Source of the DNA: Amborella trichopoda
Taxonomy: Eukaryota; Streptophyta; Magnoliopsida; Amborellales; Amborellaceae
Direction of reading: 5' to 3'
Assembly: GCF_000471905.2 (NCBI RefSeq)
Contig: NW_006500178.1
Location: forward strand, 3,057,712 to 3,121,711
Length of the DNA stretch: 64,000 nucleotides
Below the pieces are notes generated by a model that saw nothing but the letters and a program-made list of their open reading frames with translations, ran no database searches and had not been told where the DNA came from. Below, piece after piece: positions 1 to 11,154 of the stretch. The position numbers and the translations under genes are program-made. The stretch's first letter is position 1. Each line of letters starts with the position of its first letter.

Positions 1-300
1 CAGAATTCCATTATTTGGGAACTAATAGCCAATGGCTCTTTTTCGGTCAAGTCGTTATATCAGGAGATCAACAATGATAGAATTCTTGAAATGCCAATCA
101 TAATACTAAAGTCTGGAGTTTTTCCTAAAAGAGTCTGGGCCTTCTTATGGGTTTTTGAGCAGGATTGCATTTTGACTGGTGACCAGCTCAGGAAAACGGG
201 AAAAATAATTGTGCATGTGTGCATTCTATTCAAACAAGATGAAGAGACTACCAATCATCATTTTTTACATTGCCTTATGCGAATCTTTTATAGATTTTTC
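1..300 (+). mobile_element. L1-type LINE fragment (zinc-binding RT tail)
   Basis: This is a short remnant of a plant L1-type LINE. It matches the inner part of the longer LINE copy at 21,530-21,835 base for base over long runs, and both encode the cysteine/histidine-rich region after the reverse transcriptase (a WELI..GSFSVKSLY segment, then the HHFLHCLMR motif). The piece starts outside the window. It ends near 288-300, where it joins an LTR-like sequence across a few shared bases (CTTTT). It is out of frame in places and cannot be functional. Confidence 0.75.
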
Positions 301-1638
301 ATGCATTAAGGTTTACCTTTTTAATGTGAGAATCAATCTTGACTATTGCTATAAAGAGACTTGTAGGATGAGAGATGTGGGCCATTTATTCTTTCGATCC
401 ACCATCAAGATGTTACGGAATGTGTTAGAACATTATCCTCCCATTTCTAAACCTATTATTATTAAATAAAATAAATAAAAAAATATCTTTTTATTTTCTC
501 TTATAGTAAATATTGATTCTTTACTTTATCCATCAAGCCTTCTTGATTTACAAGACACTCTAAAACCATTAATTTTATTTCTTTAATGCAAGTAGGCTTC
601 TCACCACAAAAGCAAAGCCAACTAACATAAGATCCTCTCATCACAAATAGAAAGAGAGAGAGCAATCCTTATGGGTGGGGTGTGCCACTCTTTGATGGCC
701 TCTCATGGGCCCTACCCAATAGCCCACATGTGAAATGGGCCTCCAAATATGTTGGAGGGTCCCACATATTTTTAAAAAGTACTAATTTTCATTTTTAGGA
801 TTTTTAATTTTTTAGTTTATTTAAAACATTAGAAATTGAATTTCTTTAGATTTAAAATTTCAAATAGCAAAATTAAAATACCAGAAGATTCACAAAAATT
901 CAACTAAATATTCTTAAAACAAATAATATAAAATTAATTAAAAATTAATTAATTATGATGGGAATTGGATTTGTATAGGTCTAGGATTTTATCAACGCAC
1001 GAGAGCACTTTACCTTCAACTATGGACTACGATTTACATTAGCTTTCTCAAACTGAACCAACAATTCCCATGACCCACAGTCCACTGTAGAGGCTCATGC
1101 TTAGATTGTTAAAGTCAATCAACGGGCTAGGGAACGTAATAGCAGTATATAAATTTCAAGTTCTCCCTTAGAGATAAACCGTGATCCGCTAGACTAAGAT
1201 GCAACCACGACTATTTGGTGCATAGGAGTAATCTCTTGCACATGTACACGCTCACTTTCAATAGTGGATCTCTATCTCAATACGGCTATCTATGTACATA
1301 CTATGTGATGATAACACGAAGAGGTCTTAGCCTTATCTTTATAGGTCATTCATCACACACAAGGGTCACACAGTCCCTCGGCTCTCATCCGGACAAACTT
1401 TGACCTCATCAATGGCTAACCCACTAAACCCTTTTCAGTTTTAACTCCATGTTTAGGTACCTTGGTTTTTCATAACTCGGTTAGCTTAGCACATTGAACC
1501 TAGTCCAAGTGTCAGCAAATCACATTTGCCTAATATGACCCATAAGAAGACCACGATCCCATTGAATTCATAATTCATTTATTCAAAATGTTTTATGCAA
1601 TCTCTCTTAAGGCCTTTAAAAGCCACAGAAACCTAACA
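288..1638 (-). mobile_element. LTR fossil, copy 1 (truncated)
   Basis: An LTR-type sequence with no coding content. Read on the minus strand it begins TGTTAGGTTTCTGTGG at 1,638, a TG terminus of the kind Copia LTRs carry. It aligns along its length with 23,110-24,405 (same orientation) and with 30,440-31,480 (opposite orientation). Its other end is missing because it is fused directly to a LINE fragment near 288. It stops 52 bp upstream of the broken LTP gene, so the natural promoter of that gene copy has been displaced. It is a broken fossil; its age cannot be read without a partner LTR. Confidence 0.6.
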
Positions 1639-1690
1639 TCAACGAGAGATGGGTCGACTTCATCCATAGATGATTGAGACACAGAGAGAG

Positions 1691-2001
1691 ATGGGTCGTC
1701 TTCTTACGGCAATTGCAATGTTAGTGATCGTCGAATTTGGGAATGGGGATGATAGCTGTGAACTGGATCTAAATGAGCTTATCTCCCTCTCTCTAGATTC
1801 AGTTAGGCTTAAAAAATGCTTGCCTGCGCTCGAGGACGAGGACGGGGTCGGTCTCTGACCCCGGCCAAGCTTGTTGCACAGCCCTATCCAAAGCCAACCT
1901 TCCCTGCCTTTGCAACGTGAAAAACCCTTTCCTCCGTTCTTTAGGGATCGATCCTACTCCAACTCCTTGCGTTATGCGATCTGGAACCACCCCACTGCTA
2001 A
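1691..2001 (+). pseudogene. Broken DIR1-like lipid-transfer protein gene
   Basis: This is a damaged duplicate of the intact gene at 26,180-26,458. It opens with the same signal peptide (MGRLLTAIAMLVIVEFGNG) and a first cysteine. The opening frame closes at 1,858. The homology continues in the next frame, where QACCTALSKANLPCLCNVKN supplies the CC and CxC cysteines and is followed by LGIDP. A second shift is needed to reach the final C..C pair that ends at 2,001. Two frameshifts therefore make it a pseudogene. The first cysteine spacing (about 19 residues) is longer than in the intact copy (6). Its 5' flank is an LTR fossil instead of the promoter seen upstream of the intact copy. Confidence 0.75.
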
Positions 2002-2176
2002 GGTAGTATACTCTCTCTCGCTTTAGGAGCACAGCTTAAAATCAAATGTGTTTGCTTATTCACTGACAAAAGATCACACCTTTTTTTTTTTTTTTTACTT
2101 GGTACTTCCGATGAAATAAATAGGTGAATATATTTACTTAACTTTACAATGTCGATGTATAAGACTATACAAGCTC

Positions 2177-2177
<1 letters not shown>

Positions 2178-2257
<80 letters not shown>

Positions 2258-2340
2258 CGATAATAACGATAATAATGATGATAATAATGATGATAACAGT
2301 GATAATAATAATGATAATAATAATAATAATAATAATAGGT
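2178..2340. repeat. (AAT)n microsatellite
   Basis: A run of AAT/ATA triplets, about 85 bp nearly pure and then interrupted by GAT and CGA variants to about 2,340. Long open frames across it on both strands (poly-Ile, poly-Tyr, poly-Leu) are artefacts of the triplet period. The corresponding point in the second spacer (about 26,690-27,125) holds about 430 bp of other sequence. Confidence 0.95.
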
Positions 2341-4400
2341 TATGTATTTCATCATGTACATGATCCCTCAATGAAAAATCCTATATAACATTTTAAAAAA
2401 TTAAAATTTCAAATCTTTTCTTTAAAATATCCATAAGATGATAGATCCTTAAATGTTATAACTATAAAATGCTATTAAATAAGAAGAAAAGTCTTTAACG
2501 AACTGGAAGATTAAAATCATGATTTTTTTTAAAAACAAACTTTAAATAAATTCTACATTCATAATAACTTTTTTAAAATAAATTTGGCACATGTTGAGCA
2601 TATAACACAACATAATGCCACCACATAAATTATATATTATATTTATGTAAAATTAATTAAAGTCAAACCTACAATATAGTATACCAAAATAAAGAACTTC
2701 CGTTATTTAACTTCTAGGCAATCTAGCACACATGCCCATTTAAACCTTGTAATGAAAAAAATATATAAACTTTAAATAAATTCTACGCTATCATTTTTCA
2801 TATATTATAGTTGAATATATCTATAATATAAAAATATTTAAATTTTCATTTTATGTTATAAATTATAACTATAACCAAAAAATATATAAGTTATAAGTAC
2901 ATATTTTATAACTAATAACTTATAAATATTGAAATTATTTTTTATAATATTTATTAAATTATAACTTATAATTAGAACAAACTCCTAAAAAAGTTGATTA
3001 ATAAATCTAAATGGCTTAAAAATACAACACTAACTATATACATACCTACACTATAGTACGCAAAGACCACAATAAAAAACTTCTAATCTTCTACACAATT
3101 AAAGCATAAAGCCCCTACATCATGGTATATTGTACATATCCCTTTAAAAATCTGTAATGAAACAATATGACCATTTTAAATAAGTTCTACATTCATATTT
3201 TCTTCTTTAAAATAAATTTCACACAAGTCAAGCGGCTAGCACAACATAATGAGAACACAAAAATAACACATTACACTGATATGAAATTAATTATAAACTA
3301 AATATCGATCATATAAAAGCCAAATCGACTTCCACATTTAAACTCTATAATAAAACAATGTGTCTAGTTTAAATAAATTCTACGTTTATGTTAATTTCTT
3401 TAAATAGTTGTGGGTAGTAAAAAATAATGGCACCACAAAAACGATGAATTTAATTGCTCTAGGCAATAGATTACTTAGATTAATACTTCTTTAAAATAAT
3501 TTAACATAGGTCGAGCGGGTGGCACAATATGGTGCCACCACAAAAAAACACACTTCACTTTTCTAAATAGTAGTTTACGTCAAATTAATATTAGTTGAAT
3601 GTTAACTTTGAATCTTAATCAATTATTTATATCTTTATAAGTATAATATCAATTTATCAGTCAAATTACAAAATTTTAGTTTTTAAGTTTCATTTGTTCT
3701 AATACAATATAAATTACATGGGTCATTCTTACACTTCCGTACGATGGAAATTTTTTACTATTGCCATTTACTAGGTATCTCAAGAGCCACTTAGCGTTGG
3801 CATATAAACTCATCACACAAATTAAGCTGGCAACACAACATATCACCACGACAAACACATCTCATAACATCCTATGATTTTTTATGCCAACTTACGTCTT
3901 ATGATAAAATTTGATGATGCACCTTACTTTGATTGTTTAAGGTTGCAACCTTATGTAAACCACAACTATTAAAAACGTCCTAGTTTATTTTAAAAGAATT
4001 CAAATCACGTACAAAACATGTGGATTCTGTGAATCCATCTTAAAAGAATCTTAAAAGATGGTTTTTACTTTTTAGGTTGAAAATTTTAGTTATTGATAAT
4101 ATCAAATATGATGACCAAGAAAATAAATAAATTTAAAATTTTGAAAGATAAAACTTTTTAAATTTTCTTTACACTTCGAATTTTCTTTACACCATTTCAA
4201 TGTAGTTTTCGTAGAGGGATTTTTTTTGCTGTCCATCTTGAAGATAGCCGTTTGATGCGCCAAGTGAGGCAGCTGAATTGCTGCATATGTCTCAAATAGT
4301 TCTTCCTTAAAACCCATAAAAATTATCCAATCTTGCGAAGATAACTAATAAATCTGTCTACTATTATGCTATCTTTTTGTAATAAGAAAATTGAAAGAGA
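2341..4400. other. AT-rich spacer with degenerate repeats, no gene seen
   Basis: No coding region or RNA gene is supported here. Positions 2,341-2,960 align with 27,125-27,745 downstream of the intact LTP gene, so this part belongs to the duplicated unit. From about 2,520 to 3,560 a motif recurs in degraded form at about 2,545, 3,175, 3,360 and 3,480: a TTTAAATAAATTCTAC block, then a short stretch ending GGCACAA..TGCCACCACA. The stretch from about 2,960 to 5,530 has no counterpart in the other unit. It was either inserted here or lost there. Confidence 0.6.
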
Positions 4401-4401
4401 A

Positions 4402-4625
4402 GTATACAAAGAGACTTTTTATTTTTAGTGCAAGAAGTTCACAATTACTGTTGATCGTCAGATGTTAAATCAGATTGTTGTAAGTGTGTCATTAACTAGA
4501 CTTAAAGTTCAAAGAAAAAATTTCTCGCACTTTGTGATACACATCCAAGCCATCGAAGTTGACATTTAAATGTTAGAAGTGATTGTGACCTCCTTGTAAT
4601 AATGGTAATTGGTCTTATAGTATAC
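4402..4625. mobile_element. Fold-back MITE, family M2
   Basis: The two ends are inverted copies of each other. The left end starts GTATACAAAGAGAC and leads to a TTCACAATTA block. The right end carries GTGATTGTGACCTCC and closes with AGTATACAAT. Relatives with the same termini lie at 5,650-5,856, 27,891-28,083 and 57,724-57,946. The size is about 220 bp with no coding capacity. The superfamily is not assigned because no clear target duplication was found. Confidence 0.55.
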
Positions 4626-4946
4626 AATCCTAAAATTTAAGGATTTGATGCTTTCGCAGGAAATGTTTACTTAAGGGTATGTTTTATTTAATGGAGTTTT
4701 CAACTCCCACTTCCATGTTTGATTTCATCCCTTAGAAGCAGCAAGGTAGAAGTGCAGTCTTCCACTGGGCTTTTTAAAATTTGTAAAGGGCTTCACTTTC
4801 GGAAGCCTCCCCTCCCATCAAAAACAATAGAAGGGACATTTCCATACCACATGGAAGAAGGTGTTGACTTCCGTAATAACCACCCCCCCGCCCCGTCAAA
4901 CACGCCCTGACGGAATTCTCTTGGGCATAACTCTAAAGAAAATTAT

Positions 4947-5198
4947 TTCCTGCGGGTTGGAGCGCATTTCTATAGATGCAGTTCAGAAAGTGTAAAGCAT
5001 CCATCTTAAAGATGGATGCAAGTTGGTGTTCCATCTAAAAACAATAGAAACTAACGGTCCAAATGTTTTTTTATTGGAATTATTATATTTAGATTTTAAA
5101 AGTTATTTACTTATTCATATTCATGATCTCTATGTACTCAAAAATAGATTTATTAAGACGCCCGTATTTCTACATATGCAGGCTTGACCGCATAGAAC
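4947..5198 (+). repeat. Dispersed repeat family R (about 300 bp), plus copy
   Basis: One copy of a family that recurs through the window. It opens TGCGGGTTGGAGCGCATTTC and has an AAGCATCCATCTTAAAGATG block. It closes with a CCCGTATTTCTACATATGC palindrome-like segment. Other plus copies are at 38,206-39,243 and 48,871-49,149. Minus-strand relatives are at about 9,667-10,430, 24,830-25,250 and 48,359-48,842. The short size, lack of coding and many copies fit a MITE-like non-autonomous element; the class is an inference. Confidence 0.6.
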
Positions 5199-5200
5199 TT

Positions 5201-5338
5201 GAGATGTAACCTCTTCAACCCAAGGACCAATCCCAAAGATGAGATTGAGATGTAACCTCTTCAACAAAGTAATCAAACCCAAAGATGAGATTGAGATGTA
5301 ACCTCTTCAACAAAGTAATCAAACCCAAAGATGAGATT
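5201..5338. repeat. 46-bp tandem repeat, three units
   Basis: The block beginning GAGATGTAACCTCTTCAA recurs at 5,201, 5,247 and 5,293, a period of 46 bp. The second and third units are almost identical and the first differs near its end. It abuts the preceding dispersed repeat. Confidence 0.85.
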
Positions 5339-5534
5339 TTTTTGAAATGCAACTTGTATTGGCCAAAAACCTAAGGTCCAAAGATCGATTATAGACTGTC
5401 CGATTTCTGGGCAGTCAATTTAAACTATTCTAAAACTCAAGATTTAAATTTATTTTCTGAAAATAATCATACAAAGATTCTTAAATGGTTCCAAATTTTC
5501 ATATAACAAAAAAGAAAAAGGGAAAGCAAAATTA

Positions 5535-7570
5535 TTCAACCCAATGGAGCAATTGCACAGTATGGTTTCAACACGAGCATGATTCACACACCCAAATTTA
5601 ATGCTTAGAAAAATATCGAAATCTTCATGCCTCTAATTCTTGGGAGAGATTGTATGCAATGATATCATTTATCTTTGATACAACGAGGTCACAATTACTT
5701 ATAGCCATCCGATGTAAAATCTAATAACTTAGTTGTATTACTAAAAAAAAAAAAAAAAAAAAATTAAGAATAAATGTAGGCACTCAATTTCACATTTAAT
5801 GATCAAAATTAATTGCGAGTACTTTGTACCAAATGTAAATGGTCCATTGTATGCGTTGTCATTTATTTAAGCTGTTTTTTTTTTCTTTCTTCCCACACAT
5901 AATGATACTATCAAGAATAAAAAGTGAAGGGGACGAGGGAGTGTGTAGACATACTAATTTCCACAACATTGTTACTTAATTTTTCCCATAGTCCTCATGA
6001 ATCTCTCTTTATTGTGAAAAATTATATAGTTATTGGAGTCAAGAGTCATTGCTTACCCAACAAAATCTCCTTGTTATGACCTACAAATCCCTATTATTCG
6101 TATGAATCCTTCCCCTCTCCAGGTAGAGTTCTTCTTCCCAAAGTTAACCGCATGAACTTCGATAGCTCGGACATTTAAGTCGGGAGCACATATAGCATGC
6201 TCTGCATGTGGACACTATCCACTTACTCCCTAGGAAGGAAAAGTTACCAAGGAGAATTACTTTTCCTATCTAAATTTTGTGATCCTTATAAAAATCATGA
6301 GACTATTATTCTTCATAAAGGGAAAATGGATTTTCAGTTCTTACCCAGTTAGATCTATCAATCCAAAACATAGGTCTCTGTTCAATTTTAGGACGTTAGT
6401 CTTCAGTCACATATAAAAAGCGTTTGAATTTATTTTAGGGTTATGTTATTGTACTTTCTTTGGGTATATGTTGCCAAGTTGAGGAGGTTATATCTTTAAA
6501 TTTTGAAGTCCTAAAATTACTTATTGGGATGGCGATGCAAAATCACGTCTTATTTAACCTATGATATTTCTCTCATCATAAATGCATTTATGGTCCTTAT
6601 AAAAAGCACTTTTTTGGTGGAGCGTTTATAACTTATTTAGAGAGAGAAATGTGTAGCTGTTTTTACCGGAAGCTCTTGAGAGAAAGAAAACAAAGTTTTG
6701 GGTAACATATAGACTGGGTATTTTGCACAAACCTGAGTTTCGTGTGCGCTTGTATTGGGTCCGATTTCATCGATATTTCTTTGCGGTGACATAGTTGGTC
6801 GACAGTAGCAAAGAGCATAGTTAATTTCAGATTTTCTCTAACATTGTATGATGATCTCTATATAACCACAAAACTTATAAGTCTTCCATTAATAGTGAAT
6901 TTCTCCTTGCGGGTTGCCTATGGATGTAGCCAGATTTTGGGTGAATTGTGTATATTTGTGTGTTGACGGTGATTGAATTATAATTTGTAGTGTATTGTTG
7001 TCATTGTAAGATTTCCTATTTACGTGTCTCTTGTTTTCCTTTCTATTTTATCTAAATTTATCACACCATATTTGGTTGCCGAGTTTTGGTGAATCGCGTA
7101 TATTTGTGTTGATGGTGGTTGAACTATGATTTTGTAATGTGTTGTTGTCATTGTAAATTTCCTACTTGCATCTCTTGTTTTCCTTTCTATTTTTTCTAAT
7201 TTGACTACATCATATTAGATTCCTAGGTGCATGGATTTCTTAGAATCGATGTATCAGTGGTAGGCAAGTTGGTTTCGAGATATTAGATTTTTTGTGGTGG
7301 GGGGTGCACCACAACATGCGGTGATCGAGCTAATCTTGATTCCCAACACTCCTAGATTGAATTTACTGGACGAAAACGAGTCAATGACTGATGTATTGGG
7401 AAGTCAATCTTTCCTTAAAATTCCTCTTGCAATCAATTAGATGTAACAAAATGAAAATGAAAAAACCAAAATGCTGTACAAAATTAATTTTGTGGATGCA
7501 ACAAATCCTTATTAAGGCACACATAAAAATACACTTTTTTGATAAAACAAATCCATATTAATGCACAGAT
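5535..7570. other. Duplicated spacer, unit 1
   Basis: This non-coding block aligns with 27,755-29,700 and, from about 6,570 on, with 34,133-35,350. It carries an M2 MITE at 5,650-5,856 with an oligo-A run at 5,742-5,763. No protein-coding frame is conserved among the three copies, which argues against a hidden gene. Two units of about 150 bp, starting near 6,934 and 7,083 (both containing GTGAATYGYGTATATTTGTG), are repeated in tandem, and the same dimer is kept in the other two copies. Confidence 0.65.
6600..7330 (+). mobile_element. Old Copia-like LTR relic inside the spacer (unit 1)
   Basis: The text has the flavour of the 3' half of a Copia LTR: a TAGTGAATTTCTCC / GTGGATGTAGCC-like stretch, then a T-rich segment, followed by GGCAAGTTGGTTTCGAGATA. 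The last resembles a worn primer-binding site for initiator Met-tRNA. Copies lie at about 28,600-29,350 and 34,140-34,930. It is clearly broken and older than the duplication of the units. The assignment is by resemblance only. Confidence 0.35.
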
Positions 7571-8591
7571 AAAGAAAAGAAGATAAAGTTGATTCACAAA
7601 TGGGTTGACATTGATCATTCAGGTGTTTTGGTATCATGGAATCGCAATCTGTCTAGAATTGGTGCCATTAACTTTATCAACCTCTGCAAAAGCAGTAAGG
7701 ATCGAGTTATTTGCTATTGACATAAACATGATACATGTATGGATGGATGGACGTAATGGGAAAAAGAGATTACCACTTACTCTGCAAAAGAGATTACTAT
7801 TTTAGTCTTACGATTCAAATGGATGGATGTAATGGGAAGAACTATTTTTGGTGATTAACAGTATATCAAATATCGGTATTTTGAGTTGAAACCCGCCCCA
7901 TGTCGAACCATAACCAGCAAGTAGCTGCTATTTGGGTGATGGCAGAGGTGATTTTAGGAGCCGTGGAAGAAAATATTCCACACAAAACCTGAGAGGAGAG
8001 GTCACCAAGAATGAATGGACACATAAATCATGCCAACATTTTCCTATCCCATCCCATTCACCGTGGCCTTCCTCCGTCTCTCCTTCTCTGTATCTAACGC
8101 CTCCCCCTCCCTCATATTTTGCAAACTTGTCAAAAATATCTTTCCCTCTATGTATCTTGTCAAAAATATCTTTCCCTCTATGTACCTAACGCCTCCCCCA
8201 CCCTCATATTTTGCAAACTAAGGTATCTCTCCCTCTTTGTATCAAACGCATGCCCTCTGCTCATATTTTACAAATTTTGAAAAAATAAAAAATAAAAATT
8301 CAGAGATCCATCCTTTCAAGTAATAACAATTTATTTTTTAGTTATTTCGTTATAATGGTAGAATTCCCCGGTCCGTATATAAATTTCCTTATAGATTTTC
8401 AGCAATGAACTAAGATATAATCTCCATGAAACTCACTAATCTGGTATTGTTTGAAAAGTAAGGAATTAATGGTACCTTTTTTCTTTTCTTTTTTTCAAGA
8501 AACCCCTTGTAGACCAGGATTGACTATGGCAGTTAAAAAGAACTATTATGCCATTGCTATGCAAACGATTTACACTATTGAATCAGATTAC
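7571..8591. other. Spacer and intron remnant, no gene seen
   Basis: Here the spacer passes into the remnant of intron 1 of the NTF2-like gene copy on the minus strand (about 8,400-8,591). Short direct repeats of TATCTTGTCAAAAATATCTT type lie at 8,120-8,180. Around 8,355-8,370 the sequence reads GTAGAATTCCCCGGTCCGTA without a break. This is the empty version of the site that holds the 2.6-kb LTR insert in unit 3. Exons 2-5 of the NTF2-like gene are absent. Confidence 0.55.
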
Positions 8592-9011
8592 CTTCTTCCC
8601 TTGTAAAGGGCTCAAGGAGATGAAATTGGACATGCATTTACATTCTTCAATTATGATATCTGATATTGCCATAGCATTCCTATATTTAGTGGCAGTATAT
8701 AGTTTTATGACTGTATCTATTGCTATGGGCTCATCCTCACTTCCTCCTATGCTTCTTGGATCTAGTGCACATAACTTAAAACTGTCATTTTTTGGAGAGA
8801 TATTTTCCTGCCTTGAATATAGCTTTGGGGTGGTTTGAGAAAGGCCAAAGGAATCATGGGGGCTTGGCTTGGAGGAAGGCACCAAACTTGGAGCAGATAA
8901 GCCATTGCTTCTTCTTGAGATGGCTGGTGCGGTTGCATTTGGTGGGTATGCTAACTTTTGGCAAGGAGTTTGGTGGGAAGTGTGGCTTGGCAAGAAGAAA
9001 GCCATATCCAT
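8592..9011 (-). pseudogene. NTF2-like gene fragment: exon 1 only (unit 1)
   Basis: An open 140-codon exon that starts MDMAFFLPSHTSHQ and ends PLQGKK, followed directly by a GTAATC splice donor on the minus strand. It is close to exon 1 of the complete copy at 36,835-37,251, including the conserved tail (KLYTATKYRNAMAISDIIIE). The serine-rich N-terminus looks like a plastid transit peptide. Downstream on the minus strand the intron breaks off near 8,340 and none of exons 2-5 is present. The frame is intact, but no complete NTF2 fold can be made, so it is scored as a truncated duplicate. Confidence 0.65.
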
Positions 9012-9208
9012 GATCTAGTGGGTATTGAGTGGGCTCAAATGGCTAGTGGGGAAGATGAAGTGTTGGGTTAGAGAGAAAAGGATAAGAGGCCGAGATAAGA
9101 ATGAAGCAACAAAAAGGGAGAGAGGGCAAAACCAAGCAACCCTTTGATGGTCTGACAAGTCAGGTATCTTCAAAAGGGTCAACTGGTTACACCATTTGTA
9201 CCACGCAC
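9012..9208 (-). promoter_or_regulatory. NTF2-like upstream region (unit 1 copy)
   Basis: This block lies just upstream of exon 1 on the minus strand. It recurs upstream of the other copies at 33,686-33,882 and 37,252-37,440. A part also stands alone at 12,805-12,917. Conservation in every unit fits a promoter carried along with exon 1. No TATA box is convincing. Confidence 0.4.
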
Positions 9209-9670
9209 GGGCAGATTCACTTATGTGATATCAATGGGGTGGAATTGAGGGCAGTTAAAGAAGGAGTGTTAAAACTCAAGGAAGAACAACACCGCATTAT
9301 CATAGAGGTAGATTCAACTAATGTCATAAGGTGGTGTAAAAGCCCTCGCCTTGTCCCATGGAAATTGACCCCATCATGGATGAATTAATGTTCATTCTTT
9401 AGGCTAGGGATGTCATCTTCAATCATATTAACAGGAAGACATTGGAGAATCATACAACCTAGCAAATTTGGTCACCACCTAATTTCAACAGCCATTCTCC
9501 CTCTCTCTCGTTTCTTCTCTTAACGCCTAGCTCCCATCTTGCTTCTTTTCTTCCTTTCTCCCTTGCTTCTCACCCATCTTTTTCTTTTCTCTCACCCTCC
9601 TTCCACTGCTTCTTTTGCTTTTCATTTTTTATGTGTTCTTTTTGTTGTAATTCATCATTCACTCAATGAA
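9209..9670 (+). mobile_element. L1 LINE 3' tail (RNase H region), unit 1
   Basis: A 5'-truncated LINE tail. It encodes the RNase H-like C-terminus of plant L1 elements: VELRAVKEGVLKLKEEQH, then IIIEVDSTNVIRWCKSPR. The 3' untranslated part is CT-rich and ends near a TCACTCAATGAAATTTGA block. It is the same tail as at 12,918-13,390, 24,406-24,800 and 33,883-34,112, and in the first three the same dispersed repeat follows at once. It is broken and non-mobile. Confidence 0.75.
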
Positions 9671-10430
9671 ATTTGACCAAAAGAATGATGAACAGTCTGG
9701 AATGAGAAATGAGATGTACAAGTATGGGTAAAATGTTAAATAATTTAGATATGATCTTAAACATGGAGAACATGAATATGAAGAAATAACTAAAATTTAA
9801 ATTATGAAAAAATATTTGGATCATTAGTTCCAACTGTTTTTAGATGGACCACTGATTTGGGTCCATATTTCAGAAGATGCTTTATACCCCAGAGAGCACA
9901 ATGCGTGATGGAACAATTTACCTACTAAAAGTACCCCTTAAAATGTTTAACATTTCAGCCTAGGTGTATTATTGTAAATTCCAAAACCCATTTTGACGGT
10001 AAATTTGAAATTTGATCAAAAGAATGATGAGTAATTTTTGAATTAGATATACAAGTACGGGTAAAATGTTTAATAGTTTAGGTACAATATTTAACATGGA
10101 GATCATGAATATGAAGAAATAAAAAAAATTAAAAAATTGATAAAAAAGATTTTTTGAACGAACATTGGGATCATTAGTTTCTACTGTTTTTAGATGGACC
10201 ACTTTTATGCCTCGGAAGACACAATGCATCATGGAACAATTTTCCTATTAAAAATATTTCGAAAAAATGTTTAACATTTCACCTTAGGTGTATTCATGTA
10301 AACTCCAAAAACCATTCCGACAGTGAATTTGAAATTTAATCAAAAGAATGATGAGCAATCTGGAATTCTGTACACAAGTATGGGTAAAATGATAAATGGT
10401 TCAGAAGACAGGTGTAGTGTAGTTTGATAA
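9667..10430 (-). repeat. Tandem copies of dispersed repeat R (about 330-bp period)
   Basis: Two units and part of a third. Each opens with a GAAATTTGATCAAAAGAATG block, at 9,667, 10,009 and 10,331, so the periods are about 342 and 322 bp. The interior carries the family's TTTTTAGATGGACCAC and CATGGAGATCATGAATATGA blocks on the minus orientation. A dimer with a period of about 357 bp occurs after the LINE tail at 24,800-25,250. Confidence 0.7.
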
Positions 10431-10439
10431 ATTTCCTTT

Positions 10440-10660
10440 AATTATATCGCAGGGTAAATTGTGGAAGCTCTCCCAACTTGGGAATGCATAGGAGGCAGGT
10501 GCTTCTAAGCGAACACATTCATTGACCATTTGATTGTTACATGCGGATGAGTAGGTGGCACGTTCTTCGATGACCAAGTAACAGATGCATTAGCCATTTG
10601 ATTCTATACGTGTGGCAATGCGTAGGAGAAACGTTGTTGTTAATATGTACGTGTGTTGCA
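10440..10660 (+). promoter_or_regulatory. Orphan LTP upstream region (unit 2)
   Basis: This matches the region upstream of the intact LTP gene at about 25,725-25,860, sharing GAATGCATAGGAGGCAGGTG and a GTGGCACGT..CTTC block. No LTP reading frame follows it. It is therefore read as the remains of a further array unit whose gene was lost. Confidence 0.6.
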
Positions 10661-11150
10661 CATTATGTTTAATATTAATCATTTAAATATATTTATCGTG
10701 ATATTTAATATTAATCACTTAAATATATTTATCACTGATAGAATTTCAATAAAACATGATCTTAGATAGAGAGAAATTAATGTATTTATTTACAAACCAT
10801 GAACGAAAGAAATAATTCAAATATATTATTTGTCATAAAAAAAGACTAAATGCAACCAAAAGATTTTCAATATTATTTTAGATCGAAGAATCAAGAGGGA
10901 CATAGTGCAAATGAAAAATAGTAAGAAATAGTTAGAGGAGATGGAATTACAACATATCGGCTATGAATAATTTTAATAATTCAAAATTCATAATTAAAAA
11001 ATAATAGATATTCAAATATCTCAAAAAACAAATAATCAAATTTTATCTATGCTAAATCACATTGAAGAAATATAATATTGTCAATAAAAAACTAATGTAC
11101 TGTTAAAATAGGCATAAAATCTTTTAAAATATAAAAACTATAGTTACAAT
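10661..11150. other. AT-rich stretch, no gene seen
   Basis: There is a direct repeat of about 37 bp near 10,672-10,735 (TTTAATATTAATCA..TTAAATATATTTATC, twice). The rest is AT-rich without supported coding or RNA features. Confidence 0.5.
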
Positions 11151-11154
11151 CAAT

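Noticed and set aside
2134-2388. Open frames of 68-79 codons on both strands (poly-Ile, poly-Tyr, poly-Leu)
   Set aside because: They are the translation of an AAT microsatellite. A triplet repeat stays open in every frame by chance.
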